A stretch of 64,000 bases of DNA from positions 71,328 through 135,327 of the forward strand of contig UQXZ01000003.1 in the NCBI GenBank assembly GCA_900545225.1, given 5' to 3'. The translations under genes and the position numbers were made by a program. Shown here one piece after another: positions 23,784 to 31,855 of the stretch. The notes under the pieces were generated by a model that did not search any database, had not been told where the DNA came from, and worked only from the letters and a program-made list of their open reading frames with translations. Numbering within the stretch: the stretch's first letter is position 1; each line of letters starts with the position of its first letter. This stretch comes from an uncultured Eubacteriales bacterium. Its GTDB lineage: Bacteria; Bacillota; Clostridia; Lachnospirales; Lachnospiraceae.

Positions 23784-26063
23784 TTAGTGATTCTTATAGT
23801 AGTTGATTAAGCAGCCATCAAGAATAATCTGTCTCTCATCCTCTGTCAAACGACCTGTTTCAAGTTCAAATTCTTTCATGTCTTTGTTTACAACATAAGC
23901 TGTAATCTTTTCTCCGCCATTTGCAATCATTTCTCTGATTCCAGGAATGAAAATGTAATCACCATTTTCAAATGGAAGATCACCTTCCTTGATTATAAAT
24001 GGAATCATTCCCCAGTTAATAAGGTTAGAACGATATCTCTTTGTTGCATAATCATTTGCAATATTAGCCCATCCGCCTAATACCTTCTGGCATGAAGCAG
24101 CCTGTTCTCTGGCTGAACCGTCACCAGGCTTAACAGCGAAGATTGTACTTCCCATACCTGTGTCATGCTTGCTGTTACCAAATTTATCCTTGCATGCATG
24201 CATAATAGGCTTGATTTCTGGGAATACAGTACCTACGCACTCACCTGATTCTCTTGCCTTCTCTGCTGTCTGAACAGCCTTAGCTCTTGCAACATATTCA
24301 GGGTCTTTTCTTGAAAGAGCAAACTCTGCAAGTGCTAAAGGATTAGAACGGTATGATGATGTCTCACCAGATGGAATAAGCTCATCTGTTGTTGTTACAG
24401 GATCATGGATCTCTGAAACAACCTTGATAAGTAAGTTCTCTGGAAGCTCAACCATTTCAGGCCAGTCCTTAATGTTTGGTCCAAATCTTAATTCAACACT
24501 TGGATCTGCAACATTGTGACTGTCGAAGATTCTGTTCTCATAAATCTTGCTGTCGAAGTGGTATGTTGGCTTTGTATACTGTACATCAACTAAATCGGTA
24601 GCTGGTGTAAGAACACCCTTGTTAGCTGCTGTTGCTGCAATAGATCTTGCATCCATAAGAGCAACTGAAGCAAGCTGACCGTTCTGTGGCTTAGATCCCT
24701 CACGGCTAGGGAAGTTTCTTGTAGTATGTCTGATAGATAATGTGTCGTTAGCAGGTGTATCACCTGCACCGAAACATGGACCACAGAATGCTGTCTTAAC
24801 AATGGCACCTGTCTCCATAAGATCTGCCATTCTTCCGTTTCTTAATAATTCCATGTAAATTGGAGTACTTGATGGATATACACTTAATGTAAATTCATCA
24901 TCACCGATTGATGCACCTCTTAAGATATCAGCTGCATCACAGATATTTTCATATCCACCACCGGCACAACCTGCGATGATACCCTGATCAACCATAAGCT
25001 TACCGTCCTTAATCTTATTAACAAGATTAATCTGACTTCCGCCAAGGATAGCTTCTGACTTGATTTCACAGTCACGAAGGATATCGCCAAGGTTAGCATT
25101 TAACTCTTCGATTGTGTATGTATTACTTGGATGGAATGGAAGCGCGATCATAGGTCTAACCTTTGATAAGTCAATAGATACAACCCCATCATAGTATGCA
25201 ACTGCACCAGGATTAAGCTCTTTGTAAGCATCTGCTCTTCCGTGCATTGCTAGGAATTCCTTAGTCTTATCGTCTGTTCTCCAGATTGATGAAAGACAGG
25301 CTGTCTCAGTTGTCATAACATCAACACCGATACGGTAATCCATTGAAAGGTTAGATACACCAGGTCCAACGAATTCCATTACCTTGTTCTTTACGTAACC
25401 GTTGGCAAATACTTCACCAATGATAGCAAGAGCAATATCCTGAGGACCAACACCAGGCTGTGGTGCGCCTGTTAAGTAAATAGCGATAACTCCAGGCATC
25501 TTAATATCATAAGTTCTGCTTAAAAGCTGCTTAACGAGCTCAGGACCACCTTCACCCATAGCCATTGTTCCGATAGCACCGTATCTTGTATGTGAATCAG
25601 AACCGAGAATCATCTTGCCACATTCAGCGAGCATTTCTCTTGCATACTGGTGAATAACTGCCTGATGAGGAGGAACGTAAACACCACCGTACTTCTTTGC
25701 TGCTGAAAGACCAAAGAGGTGATCATCTTCGTTAATTGTTCCGCCAACGGCACAAAGTGAGTTGTGGCAGTTTGTAAGAACGTATGGAATCGGGAACTTC
25801 TCAAGGCCTGAAGCTCTTGCTGTCTGAATGATACCTACAAATGTAATATCATGAGATGTAAGCTTATCGAACTTGATCTTAAGCTCATCCATGTTGCCTG
25901 ATGTATTGTGTGATTCTAAAATCCCATAGGCAATTGTATTCTTCTTTGCTTCTTCTTTACCAATAGCACATTCGCCGGAAATACGCGCTGCATTTTCCGG
26001 AGTATCAAATACAAGCTCACTGCCATTTACCAAATATGCCCCTGTATTACTTAACTCAACCAT
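23784..26063 (-). CDS. Aconitate hydratase (aconitase family)
   Basis: Aconitase interconverts citrate and isocitrate with a [4Fe-4S] cluster. The 759-residue protein has NCHNSLCAVGGT, GSDSHTRYGAIGT, the first cluster-type Cys in IIAGCAGGGYENI and the second and third in FCGPCFGAGDT. The first cluster motif differs from the usual GSCTNSS, so it belongs to the divergent clostridial hydratase branch and another hydroxyacid substrate cannot be excluded. Citrate synthase is encoded 6 kb away, which supports the citrate assignment. The C-terminal swivel domain (KFGNSKHDTGMGS, AKRYRSNLINWGM) is complete. Confidence 0.85.
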   Translation of the reverse strand: MVELSNTGAYLVNGSELVFDTPENAARISGECAIGKEEAKKNTIAYGILESHNTSGNMDELKIKFDKLTSHDITFVGIIQTARASGLEKFPIPYVLTNCHNSLCAVGGTINEDDHLFGLSAAKKYGGVYVPPHQAVIHQYAREMLAECGKMILGSDSHTRYGAIGTMAMGEGGPELVKQLLSRTYDIKMPGVIAIYLTGAPQPGVGPQDIALAIIGEVFANGYVKNKVMEFVGPGVSNLSMDYRIGVDVMTTETACLSSIWRTDDKTKEFLAMHGRADAYKELNPGAVAYYDGVVSIDLSKVRPMIALPFHPSNTYTIEELNANLGDILRDCEIKSEAILGGSQINLVNKIKDGKLMVDQGIIAGCAGGGYENICDAADILRGASIGDDEFTLSVYPSSTPIYMELLRNGRMADLMETGAIVKTAFCGPCFGAGDTPANDTLSIRHTTRNFPSREGSKPQNGQLASVALMDARSIAATAANKGVLTPATDLVDVQYTKPTYHFDSKIYENRIFDSHNVADPSVELRFGPNIKDWPEMVELPENLLIKVVSEIHDPVTTTDELIPSGETSSYRSNPLALAEFALSRKDPEYVARAKAVQTAEKARESGECVGTVFPEIKPIMHACKDKFGNSKHDTGMGSTIFAVKPGDGSAREQAASCQKVLGGWANIANDYATKRYRSNLINWGMIPFIIKEGDLPFENGDYIFIPGIREMIANGGEKITAYVVNKDMKEFELETGRLTEDERQIILDGCLINYYKNH

Positions 26064-26182
26064 TTATTTCTCCTAAACAACTACAAATAATTAATCATGA
26101 AATAATTAATCATGCGTAACATTATGTCCGGTCAGGCTTGAATCTTCTCAGATATACACCAGTTCAGACTGTTACATATGAT

Positions 26183-26599
26183 TTATAATTCTTTTTCTAT
26201 AAGTTTCTTTAATTCATCAATTCCGTTTTCGTCAATACTGCCAGGTTCCCAGCCTACATTTACCTTATCATCCTTATATCTTGGAATAAGATGCATGTGG
26301 AAATGGAATACAGTCTGACCTGCGGCTTCCCCGTTATTCTGAACAACATTTAAGCCATCATATCCAAGTGTCTTCTTCATTGCGTTGGCAACTTTAACGG
26401 CGACCTTGAAAATGTGTGCGGCTGTTTCATCATCCAATTCATATATGTCGGCAAAATGTTCTTTTGGAATAATAAGAACATGCCCGCGGCTTGCAGGCGA
26501 TAAATCAAATATTACTTTTACAATATCGTCTTCATAGAGAGCGTTAGTTTTGATGTCTCCACCGGCTAATTTACAAAAAATGCAATCATCTTTTTTCAT
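26183..26599 (-). CDS. HIT family nucleotide-binding protein
   Basis: HIT proteins hydrolyse nucleotide conjugates such as adenosine phosphoramidates or dinucleoside polyphosphates. The 138 residues contain the histidine triad HFHMHLIPR and the N-terminal CIFCK motif that binds zinc with later histidines. Length and motif match the Hint-like branch. It is a single gene between aconitase and the tad locus; the precise substrate is not deducible. Confidence 0.9.
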   Translation of the reverse strand: MKKDDCIFCKLAGGDIKTNALYEDDIVKVIFDLSPASRGHVLIIPKEHFADIYELDDETAAHIFKVAVKVANAMKKTLGYDGLNVVQNNGEAAGQTVFHFHMHLIPRYKDDKVNVGWEPGSIDENGIDELKKLIEKEL

Positions 26600-26683
26600 T
26601 ATTAAACCTCCCTAATTTTTGTAATCTATTTTAGCATATTAAGTAATATGTGGGCAATTCATTAATTATATAAGTTTTATAAA

Positions 26684-28105
26684 CTAACTTATGCAAATTA
26701 TTAATTTTGTCTCAGCCAATGTAACAATATCACCATCTAAAATGACTCTCTTTTGAAATGGATTTATCTTTTTATTGTTGATAAATGTCCCGTTGGTGGA
26801 ATCATTATCCTCAATATAATACCCGAATTCAGATTCATATATTGTTAAATGATGCCTGCTGACACCATTTTCCGGTATGGAAATATCCATTTCATCCTTG
26901 CTGCCAACTGTTAATGGGAAGTTATCAGGATTGAATTCTCTGTCGTTATAAATAATCTGAAGTTTTTTAGATTTCGAGTTGTTTAGGGAATGTTTGTACT
27001 TAAAACATATGAATAGAGAAATTGCGATTATGATAAACAATATGAAAATATTTGGCCGGTTCATATTTACCGGCAACAGAATTAAAATTGTGCAGATTAT
27101 GGCCACTGCCATGGATGTTATGAAAATATATTTTTCTGTTTTGGGGTTGTGGTTTCGTTTAGTTATGTTGTTTATTTTTGGGTTATGGTTTCGTTTAGAC
27201 CTGTTGTCCGATTCTGAGTTATTTTTACTAAAACTGTTTTTAGGAAAATTGAACCATTTATTGGCAGCAGGCTTGTGATGTGACGATTCAGCGTAAATAT
27301 CATGGTTGTCGTATGCAGAATAATTCGACATATCACAATCATCATAGCTTTCAGAACAGACTTTATTCCTTACATAGGTGCTCTCATTTTGGTCAGTTAC
27401 GTTTTTTATTTCTACACTTGCTTCATCGAATGAACTTTTAGCTGCATCACTGCCTGTAGCGTCAGACGTATAAACATATGAACCTCTGCCTTCATCATCC
27501 GATGAATTAACAAATGAGTCTCTGTCTGCAACCATATTTCCACTTACATTTTCAACACTTATCATATTATATAAAAGTGTTCCAATCGTATAGTTGCAGG
27601 ATCTTATTTTCTGGTATGTTTCATATACCTTCATGGTTCTTTTCATATCAGAATCATGGTCATATTTTGACAAAATATATTCCCATAGCGCGAGCAGTGA
27701 ATTATGAAATTCATTTTCATCCTGAGAATATCCCGGAATATAAATAAATACATATGCATCTTTTACGTTGTCATACATCAGGGTGTCAGGCTTTAACACC
27801 AAATCATTTATATCCAGTAAATAATCCGTCAGGTCGTGTTCAAGATTTATAAACGATTTACAGAGTGCATCTATATCCTTATCCCGTATAAAACATTCCC
27901 TGTCGTTAAAGATTTCCTCCATGGTCCGATAGCTGTCTGTTTTATAGTAAAGGAAAGACTCTCCGTTAATATTTCTTTCCACAGGCTTAATCAGGCTGTC
28001 TATATTGTTGTTTTGCAGCATTTTATATGTATATGACTTTTTATTTTCATCACATTCACAGACTAAATACTTTGAATTATTTTCAACAATTTTATTGTAA
28101 TTCAT
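26684..28105 (-). CDS. FHA-domain membrane protein of the tad locus
   Basis: The C-terminal 95 residues are a forkhead-associated domain (FPLTVGSKDEMDISI, SRHHLTIYE, DNDSTNGTFINNKKI), which binds phosphothreonine peptides. Before it lie two membrane segments near residues 330-375 and a hydrophilic Ser/Asp/Asn-rich linker. The N-terminal 180 residues resemble the DUF6382 domain often joined to FHA. The start chosen is ATG 28105 (MNYNKIVEN); a TTG five codons earlier has no ribosome binding site. It is 11 bases after the preceding pseudopilin gene, so it belongs to the tad operon. The linker holds a 36-bp tandem duplication (KRNHNPK twice; 27151-27197). Confidence 0.8.
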   Translation of the reverse strand: MNYNKIVENNSKYLVCECDENKKSYTYKMLQNNNIDSLIKPVERNINGESFLYYKTDSYRTMEEIFNDRECFIRDKDIDALCKSFINLEHDLTDYLLDINDLVLKPDTLMYDNVKDAYVFIYIPGYSQDENEFHNSLLALWEYILSKYDHDSDMKRTMKVYETYQKIRSCNYTIGTLLYNMISVENVSGNMVADRDSFVNSSDDEGRGSYVYTSDATGSDAAKSSFDEASVEIKNVTDQNESTYVRNKVCSESYDDCDMSNYSAYDNHDIYAESSHHKPAANKWFNFPKNSFSKNNSESDNRSKRNHNPKINNITKRNHNPKTEKYIFITSMAVAIICTILILLPVNMNRPNIFILFIIIAISLFICFKYKHSLNNSKSKKLQIIYNDREFNPDNFPLTVGSKDEMDISIPENGVSRHHLTIYESEFGYYIEDNDSTNGTFINNKKINPFQKRVILDGDIVTLAETKLIICIS

Positions 28106-28116
28106 ACTTGTCTCTT

Positions 28117-28575
28117 TCAATTAATTATTGTATTTAATGTGTTTTTCATTGCTTTTATTTTTCTCAGTTCTGTGGCAGGAAACACTCTCTCCGTAGAAGT
28201 TACAGTATTTATTGTCCTGTTATTCCAGAATGAAAAATTCATTTTAAACATTGAGTTGGTTGATACCTCTATTTTGTCGCCCGCTGCACATATATTTGCC
28301 GAAGAATTACGTATAAACAGAGCTTCACTGTTCAGCTTATCATTTAATATATTTTGCCTGTACATCAGATCATCTCTGGAAATGTCCTTTTTTGTTATGG
28401 ATGACACATCAATTGCACTTTCCCAGGTCACACTTTTAATGACTATTGTGTCATGCACGAAAAAACTCAGAGCAATAAGAGTTATGGTAATTATTGTAAA
28501 CACCGGGATGAGTATTGCGTTTTCAACGGTCGTAGCTGCCTGAATACGGTAATTAAGTAATCTATTTATTCTTAT
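28117..28575 (-). CDS. TadE/TadF-like pseudopilin, apparent AUA start
   Basis: Minor pilin-like protein of the Tad system, 152 residues if started as proposed. The frame continues upstream of the only GTG (28503) through RLLNYRIQAATTVENAILIP, the typical TadE processing region and start of the membrane helix. Starting at the GTG would delete half the helix. Between the upstream in-frame stop (28602-28600) and the GTG there is no ATG, GTG or TTG. ATA at 28575 lies seven bases after GGAGG (28587-28583) and is the best start; ATT at 28581 is too close. The rest is a short external domain with one cysteine. Confidence 0.7.
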   Translation of the reverse strand: MRINRLLNYRIQAATTVENAILIPVFTIITITLIALSFFVHDTIVIKSVTWESAIDVSSITKKDISRDDLMYRQNILNDKLNSEALFIRNSSANICAAGDKIEVSTNSMFKMNFSFWNNRTINTVTSTERVFPATELRKIKAMKNTLNTIIN

Positions 28576-28588
28576 GACAATCCCTCCT

Positions 28589-29008
28589 TTAAAAGCAGAT
28601 CAGTGAAGCTGTACTTACACTTATAAACGGAATAAAACCCACCGTTGTATTTTTGCTAAATGAAATAAATGATTTTAGTGAAAACATCACAATGATAAAA
28701 ATAATGGATGAAAAAAATATAACCGTAATCAGATCAAACACACCGAAAGCAATGCCAATAATGGCAAAAAGAAAAATATCTCCCAGGCCTATGCTCCATC
28801 TTGTGGAAAACAAGCTAAAAATCATCATAATAAATGCAGGAAATGTATCTAATATTATTGAATCGACAGCAATGCTTCCAAAAACAAATCTATCAACACA
28901 GACAAACCCTGCCAGCATAATTAACAGCACAAGTGGCACTGCCTTTATGCAAATGTCGTAAAAACTGAGAATTAAAAAAGAAATTAATATGGATATGTTA
29001 AATAATAT
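28589..29008 (-). CDS. Prepilin peptidase (A24/TadV-CpaA type), apparent AUA start
   Basis: Membrane aspartyl peptidase that cleaves and matures Flp pilins and pseudopilins. The second active Asp is in GLGDIF. The first is in YDICIKAVP, which is encoded upstream of the first GTG (28939), so the true start must lie further up. The frame opens after a TAA at 29011-29009 and offers no ATG, GTG or TTG before that GTG. ATA 29008 is the first codon and lies seven bases after GAGGG, giving 139 residues with a normal first membrane helix (NISILISFLILSFYD). It sits between the two TadE-like genes. Confidence 0.7.
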   Translation of the reverse strand: MLFNISILISFLILSFYDICIKAVPLVLLIMLAGFVCVDRFVFGSIAVDSIILDTFPAFIMMIFSLFSTRWSIGLGDIFLFAIIGIAFGVFDLITVIFFSSIIFIIVMFSLKSFISFSKNTTVGFIPFISVSTASLICF

Positions 29009-29098
29009 TTAATCACCCTCTTTTCCTGAAAATTATGTATCGTGCATACACTATCTGCAATTAATCTGACTATGTAAAACCTGTCTCATACTTAATTG

Positions 29099-29911
29099 TC
29101 ACTCCTTTGAACACTGGCTCATGGTTCCTTCAACTTCCGACAACGGCACTTTCTTATAATCATGATGTATCTCGGTGCATTCCCTGTCCGAATGGTACCT
29201 GTTTCCATATTGTGTATAGAATACAGTTCCGACAATCCCGCTATTTCCACACCTTTTGCAGGCGTAATATTTGGCACCGGAAGCATTTCTTTTGTACATG
29301 ATGTCACCTGTGTTACTCACATAAATATTAGTATGAAGATATGAGCAGTGCGGTGTTAAATGGTACACCGTACCGTGCTTTGCCACATAGACATACTTCG
29401 TATCTTCACGGTATTCCATATAGTCCTCTCCAAGCCATGCATATGTTTCTAAGTTTTGGGATACCTTAATATTTGCAGCCTCAAAAAATGAAAAAGGAGT
29501 GTTTAGTGTATATTCAATATTTAATTTTATTTTTGAATTGTTATTTAAAATCTCGGAAGATGTAATATTTATTCCATTTACACCTCCATTTATGGACTTT
29601 GACAGAGTGCCTGACTGTGCAAGCTTCTGTTTTATATTTTTATCAATACTAAACAACGTGATTCCACCTGCAGGCAAAGATCCGCTGTCTTCACTCATAT
29701 AAAGATATGCTCTGCCGCTTGTCTCTCTTATACTCTCAAATGCAGCTTCCTTCACCCTCATTTCCACACCCAGCAGTATCAGTATGTTGATAATTACTGA
29801 TACTGTAAAAATGTATATGGGAATAATAAGCGCCGCTTCAAGAGTTACCCCACCTCTGACCTTCATTAAACTTATCTCTGCCCGTTTTATGTAGTTCAAC
29901 CTCTCCCTCAT
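29099..29911 (-). CDS. TadE-like pseudopilin with a C-terminal pair of Cys/His modules
   Basis: The N-terminus (RGGVTLEAALIIPIYIF) is a TadE-type prepilin processing site plus membrane helix. The C-terminal 90 residues hold two copies of a metal-site-like pattern: VYVAKHGTVYHLTPHCSYL with YACKRCG, then VFYTQYGNRYHSDREC with a final Cys. This pattern recurs in secreted Firmicutes proteins with Ada-like zinc modules. The start is set at ATG 29911 (MRERLNY), one base after the upstream stop codon; a longer frame would overlap the preceding gene. It is presumably surface-exposed through the pilus machinery. Function of the modules is unknown. Confidence 0.75.
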   Translation of the reverse strand: MRERLNYIKRAEISLMKVRGGVTLEAALIIPIYIFTVSVIINILILLGVEMRVKEAAFESIRETSGRAYLYMSEDSGSLPAGGITLFSIDKNIKQKLAQSGTLSKSINGGVNGINITSSEILNNNSKIKLNIEYTLNTPFSFFEAANIKVSQNLETYAWLGEDYMEYREDTKYVYVAKHGTVYHLTPHCSYLHTNIYVSNTGDIMYKRNASGAKYYACKRCGNSGIVGTVFYTQYGNRYHSDRECTEIHHDYKKVPLSEVEGTMSQCSKE

Positions 29912-29912
29912 T

Positions 29913-31400
29913 TTAAACTCTGTTTGAATATGCATATTCCGCATCCACAATATATTCTTTCCTTCCATATGGAAGATTACATTTGGCGGTTATATTCTTT
30001 TCAAAAATATATTCACTCATTTTAAATTCACTCTCTCCTTTCCCAATCATATGTAATTCAATCATATCCATTGCTCTTAAAACCTGTGTATCCACACTGT
30101 CCATACTTAGCAGTATCCTAAGATACTCGTTATATTTAATACCCGTGTTACACTTTTCCTTATCAGGCTCATAGTTAAGTGAAACCAGGTCCACTATGGA
30201 AACATGCCATGTGGATTCGCTCTTAACAAGCGGCGTCTTGTCTCCGTTTAACAGTGCTTTAACATCCGCAATGCTTTCTGCATATCCCCATAACAAAATA
30301 ATTCCGTATTCTGCAATCTCAACCAATAGGGCATTTCCCGTCCATCCGAAAAGCTCTGAGGCCAGAGCCTTAGCTTCAGATCTCATTTTAGAATTGGAAA
30401 ATATATATGCTACATTTATTCCTTCTCTTATGAGCTTAAGACGTTTTGTAACCCCTTCTATATTTTCTTTATCAGATTTCTTGCCTGTGAGAATATACTC
30501 CAGCTGGTAATCCAGAAGTTCGTTTTCTTCTTTCTGCTCTGTAAATGAACTAAATTTCAATGTGAGATATTCTCTGAATATTTCATTATTAACAAATGTC
30601 TTACTTTCCTTTTCGCCCTCCTGTGAAGCATCCGAATCCGATGCATATGAAGCAAATGAAATGTCATTAATATTCTTATCCGAAATGTGCTCAGTTTTTA
30701 AAATCTCATCTACTGAATTTTCCCCGGTGGACTTCATTTTGTCATATAAATTTCCCGAAACCTTAGGAAGTTCCACATTTATTTCACTCTCCTGTCCACC
30801 CTTATCCAGATTATTCATTTTGCTGTCTATATCAGCACCCAGGCTACCGGAATTAACACCTCCTCCAGCCTTCAATTCTTTTAACTTGTCTCTCATTTCA
30901 CTTTCAGACATATCGACATCTATTAGTTCATTTAACTTCTCCATGTCGCTGTTAAAGTCTGTCTTTTGCTTAGTATCATCGGACTTTAACATCCCTGCAT
31001 ATTTCTCTATTTCTTCACCAATTCCTTCATGTGACATATAGTCCAGTGTCTGATTATAAAAATGTTCCCCATTGTTATCCGTAATATAAATATCCTTTGT
31101 TGTATTTAATTCCAGAAAATCAAGCGAGCTTTCGGAAATGTTATCCCTAATAATTCTTTTTATTACATCTTCACTTCCGTCATCTTTTAGAATGTAAATG
31201 CCATATTTTTCAAATACTTCGTTGTTGAATCCTGCAAATGTCCCTTCCAGAGCCATCCTGCAGGCCATGTTAAATGAAAATTGTAATGATGTATAAATAG
31301 CTGAATGAATAAGTGTGAATAATAAACCTGAAATAATAATTAAAACGAGAGTTATAAACACTGTAATGTGTGCTTTTAGTTTTATGTTTTTAAATTTCAT
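29913..31400 (-). CDS. DUF5702-like Tad-associated membrane protein
   Basis: A large protein with one N-terminal membrane helix (HITVFITLVLIIISGLLFTL) and an external region of about 450 residues, rich in Ser, Asp, Glu and Lys in the middle. Such proteins occupy the TadG-like position in clostridial tad loci and match the DUF5702 description; their role in pilus assembly or surface attachment is unproven. I place the start at ATG 31400 (MKFKNIKLKAHIT); a TTG eight codons earlier falls inside the foldback at 31412-31439. Neither start has a clear Shine-Dalgarno. Confidence 0.65.
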   Translation of the reverse strand: MKFKNIKLKAHITVFITLVLIIISGLLFTLIHSAIYTSLQFSFNMACRMALEGTFAGFNNEVFEKYGIYILKDDGSEDVIKRIIRDNISESSLDFLELNTTKDIYITDNNGEHFYNQTLDYMSHEGIGEEIEKYAGMLKSDDTKQKTDFNSDMEKLNELIDVDMSESEMRDKLKELKAGGGVNSGSLGADIDSKMNNLDKGGQESEINVELPKVSGNLYDKMKSTGENSVDEILKTEHISDKNINDISFASYASDSDASQEGEKESKTFVNNEIFREYLTLKFSSFTEQKEENELLDYQLEYILTGKKSDKENIEGVTKRLKLIREGINVAYIFSNSKMRSEAKALASELFGWTGNALLVEIAEYGIILLWGYAESIADVKALLNGDKTPLVKSESTWHVSIVDLVSLNYEPDKEKCNTGIKYNEYLRILLSMDSVDTQVLRAMDMIELHMIGKGESEFKMSEYIFEKNITAKCNLPYGRKEYIVDAEYAYSNRV

Positions 31401-31411
31401 ATTTAGACTTG

Positions 31412-31439
31412 AATTCAGATTCAATTTAAAATCTGAATT
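31412..31439 (-). terminator. Intercistronic hairpin after the Flp pilin gene
   Basis: AATTCAGATT and AATCTGAATT form a perfect 10-bp stem with an 8-base loop between the pilin gene and the next tad gene. No T-run follows on the minus strand. It could stabilise the 3' end of the pilin message or attenuate downstream expression so that pilin is made in excess. Confidence 0.5.
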
Positions 31440-31491
31440 ATTAGATTTAATTTTAAATTTAGTTCTTTTGTCTTAATTTTGATTTTACTTT

Positions 31492-31719
31492 TTAAACCTG
31501 ATTAGCCTGATTTGACATCTTTGAAAGAATTGAACTGACAAGGCCTGAAATCTGCTTTTTGAAAATAATTACAAGAGCTATAAGAACAACCGTAATTAAT
31601 ATAACTTCCACAACTCCCATTCCGTCCTCTCTCTTCCATAGATTAACAAAGTGCGATTTTACACGCTCCTTCACACATAAATATTTAACTGTCAGAGTAT
31701 CCTTTATTTTTCCAATCAT
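31492..31719 (-). CDS. Flp1-family type IVb pilin
   Basis: The major pilin of the Tad system: 75 residues with a basic leader (to KREDG), the processing site DG/MGVVEVILI with Glu at position +5 of the mature protein, one hydrophobic helix (VVEVILITVVLIALVIIF) and a short tail. This is the Flp1-like layout of Firmicutes. Its start follows AAGGAGG. The prepilin peptidase encoded downstream should cleave after the Gly. Confidence 0.85.
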   Translation of the reverse strand: MIGKIKDTLTVKYLCVKERVKSHFVNLWKREDGMGVVEVILITVVLIALVIIFKKQISGLVSSILSKMSNQANQV

Positions 31720-31855
31720 ATTGCCTCCTTAAAAATCTGTTTAACTATTGCCGTTTAATTCATTTAACATCTCACTTTGTTCAATAATTGAATTTATTCA
31801 GCAATTAAAAAATGTGAGCCGTTGATTTTAATCACCCGTTGAATTCATTCAACAT

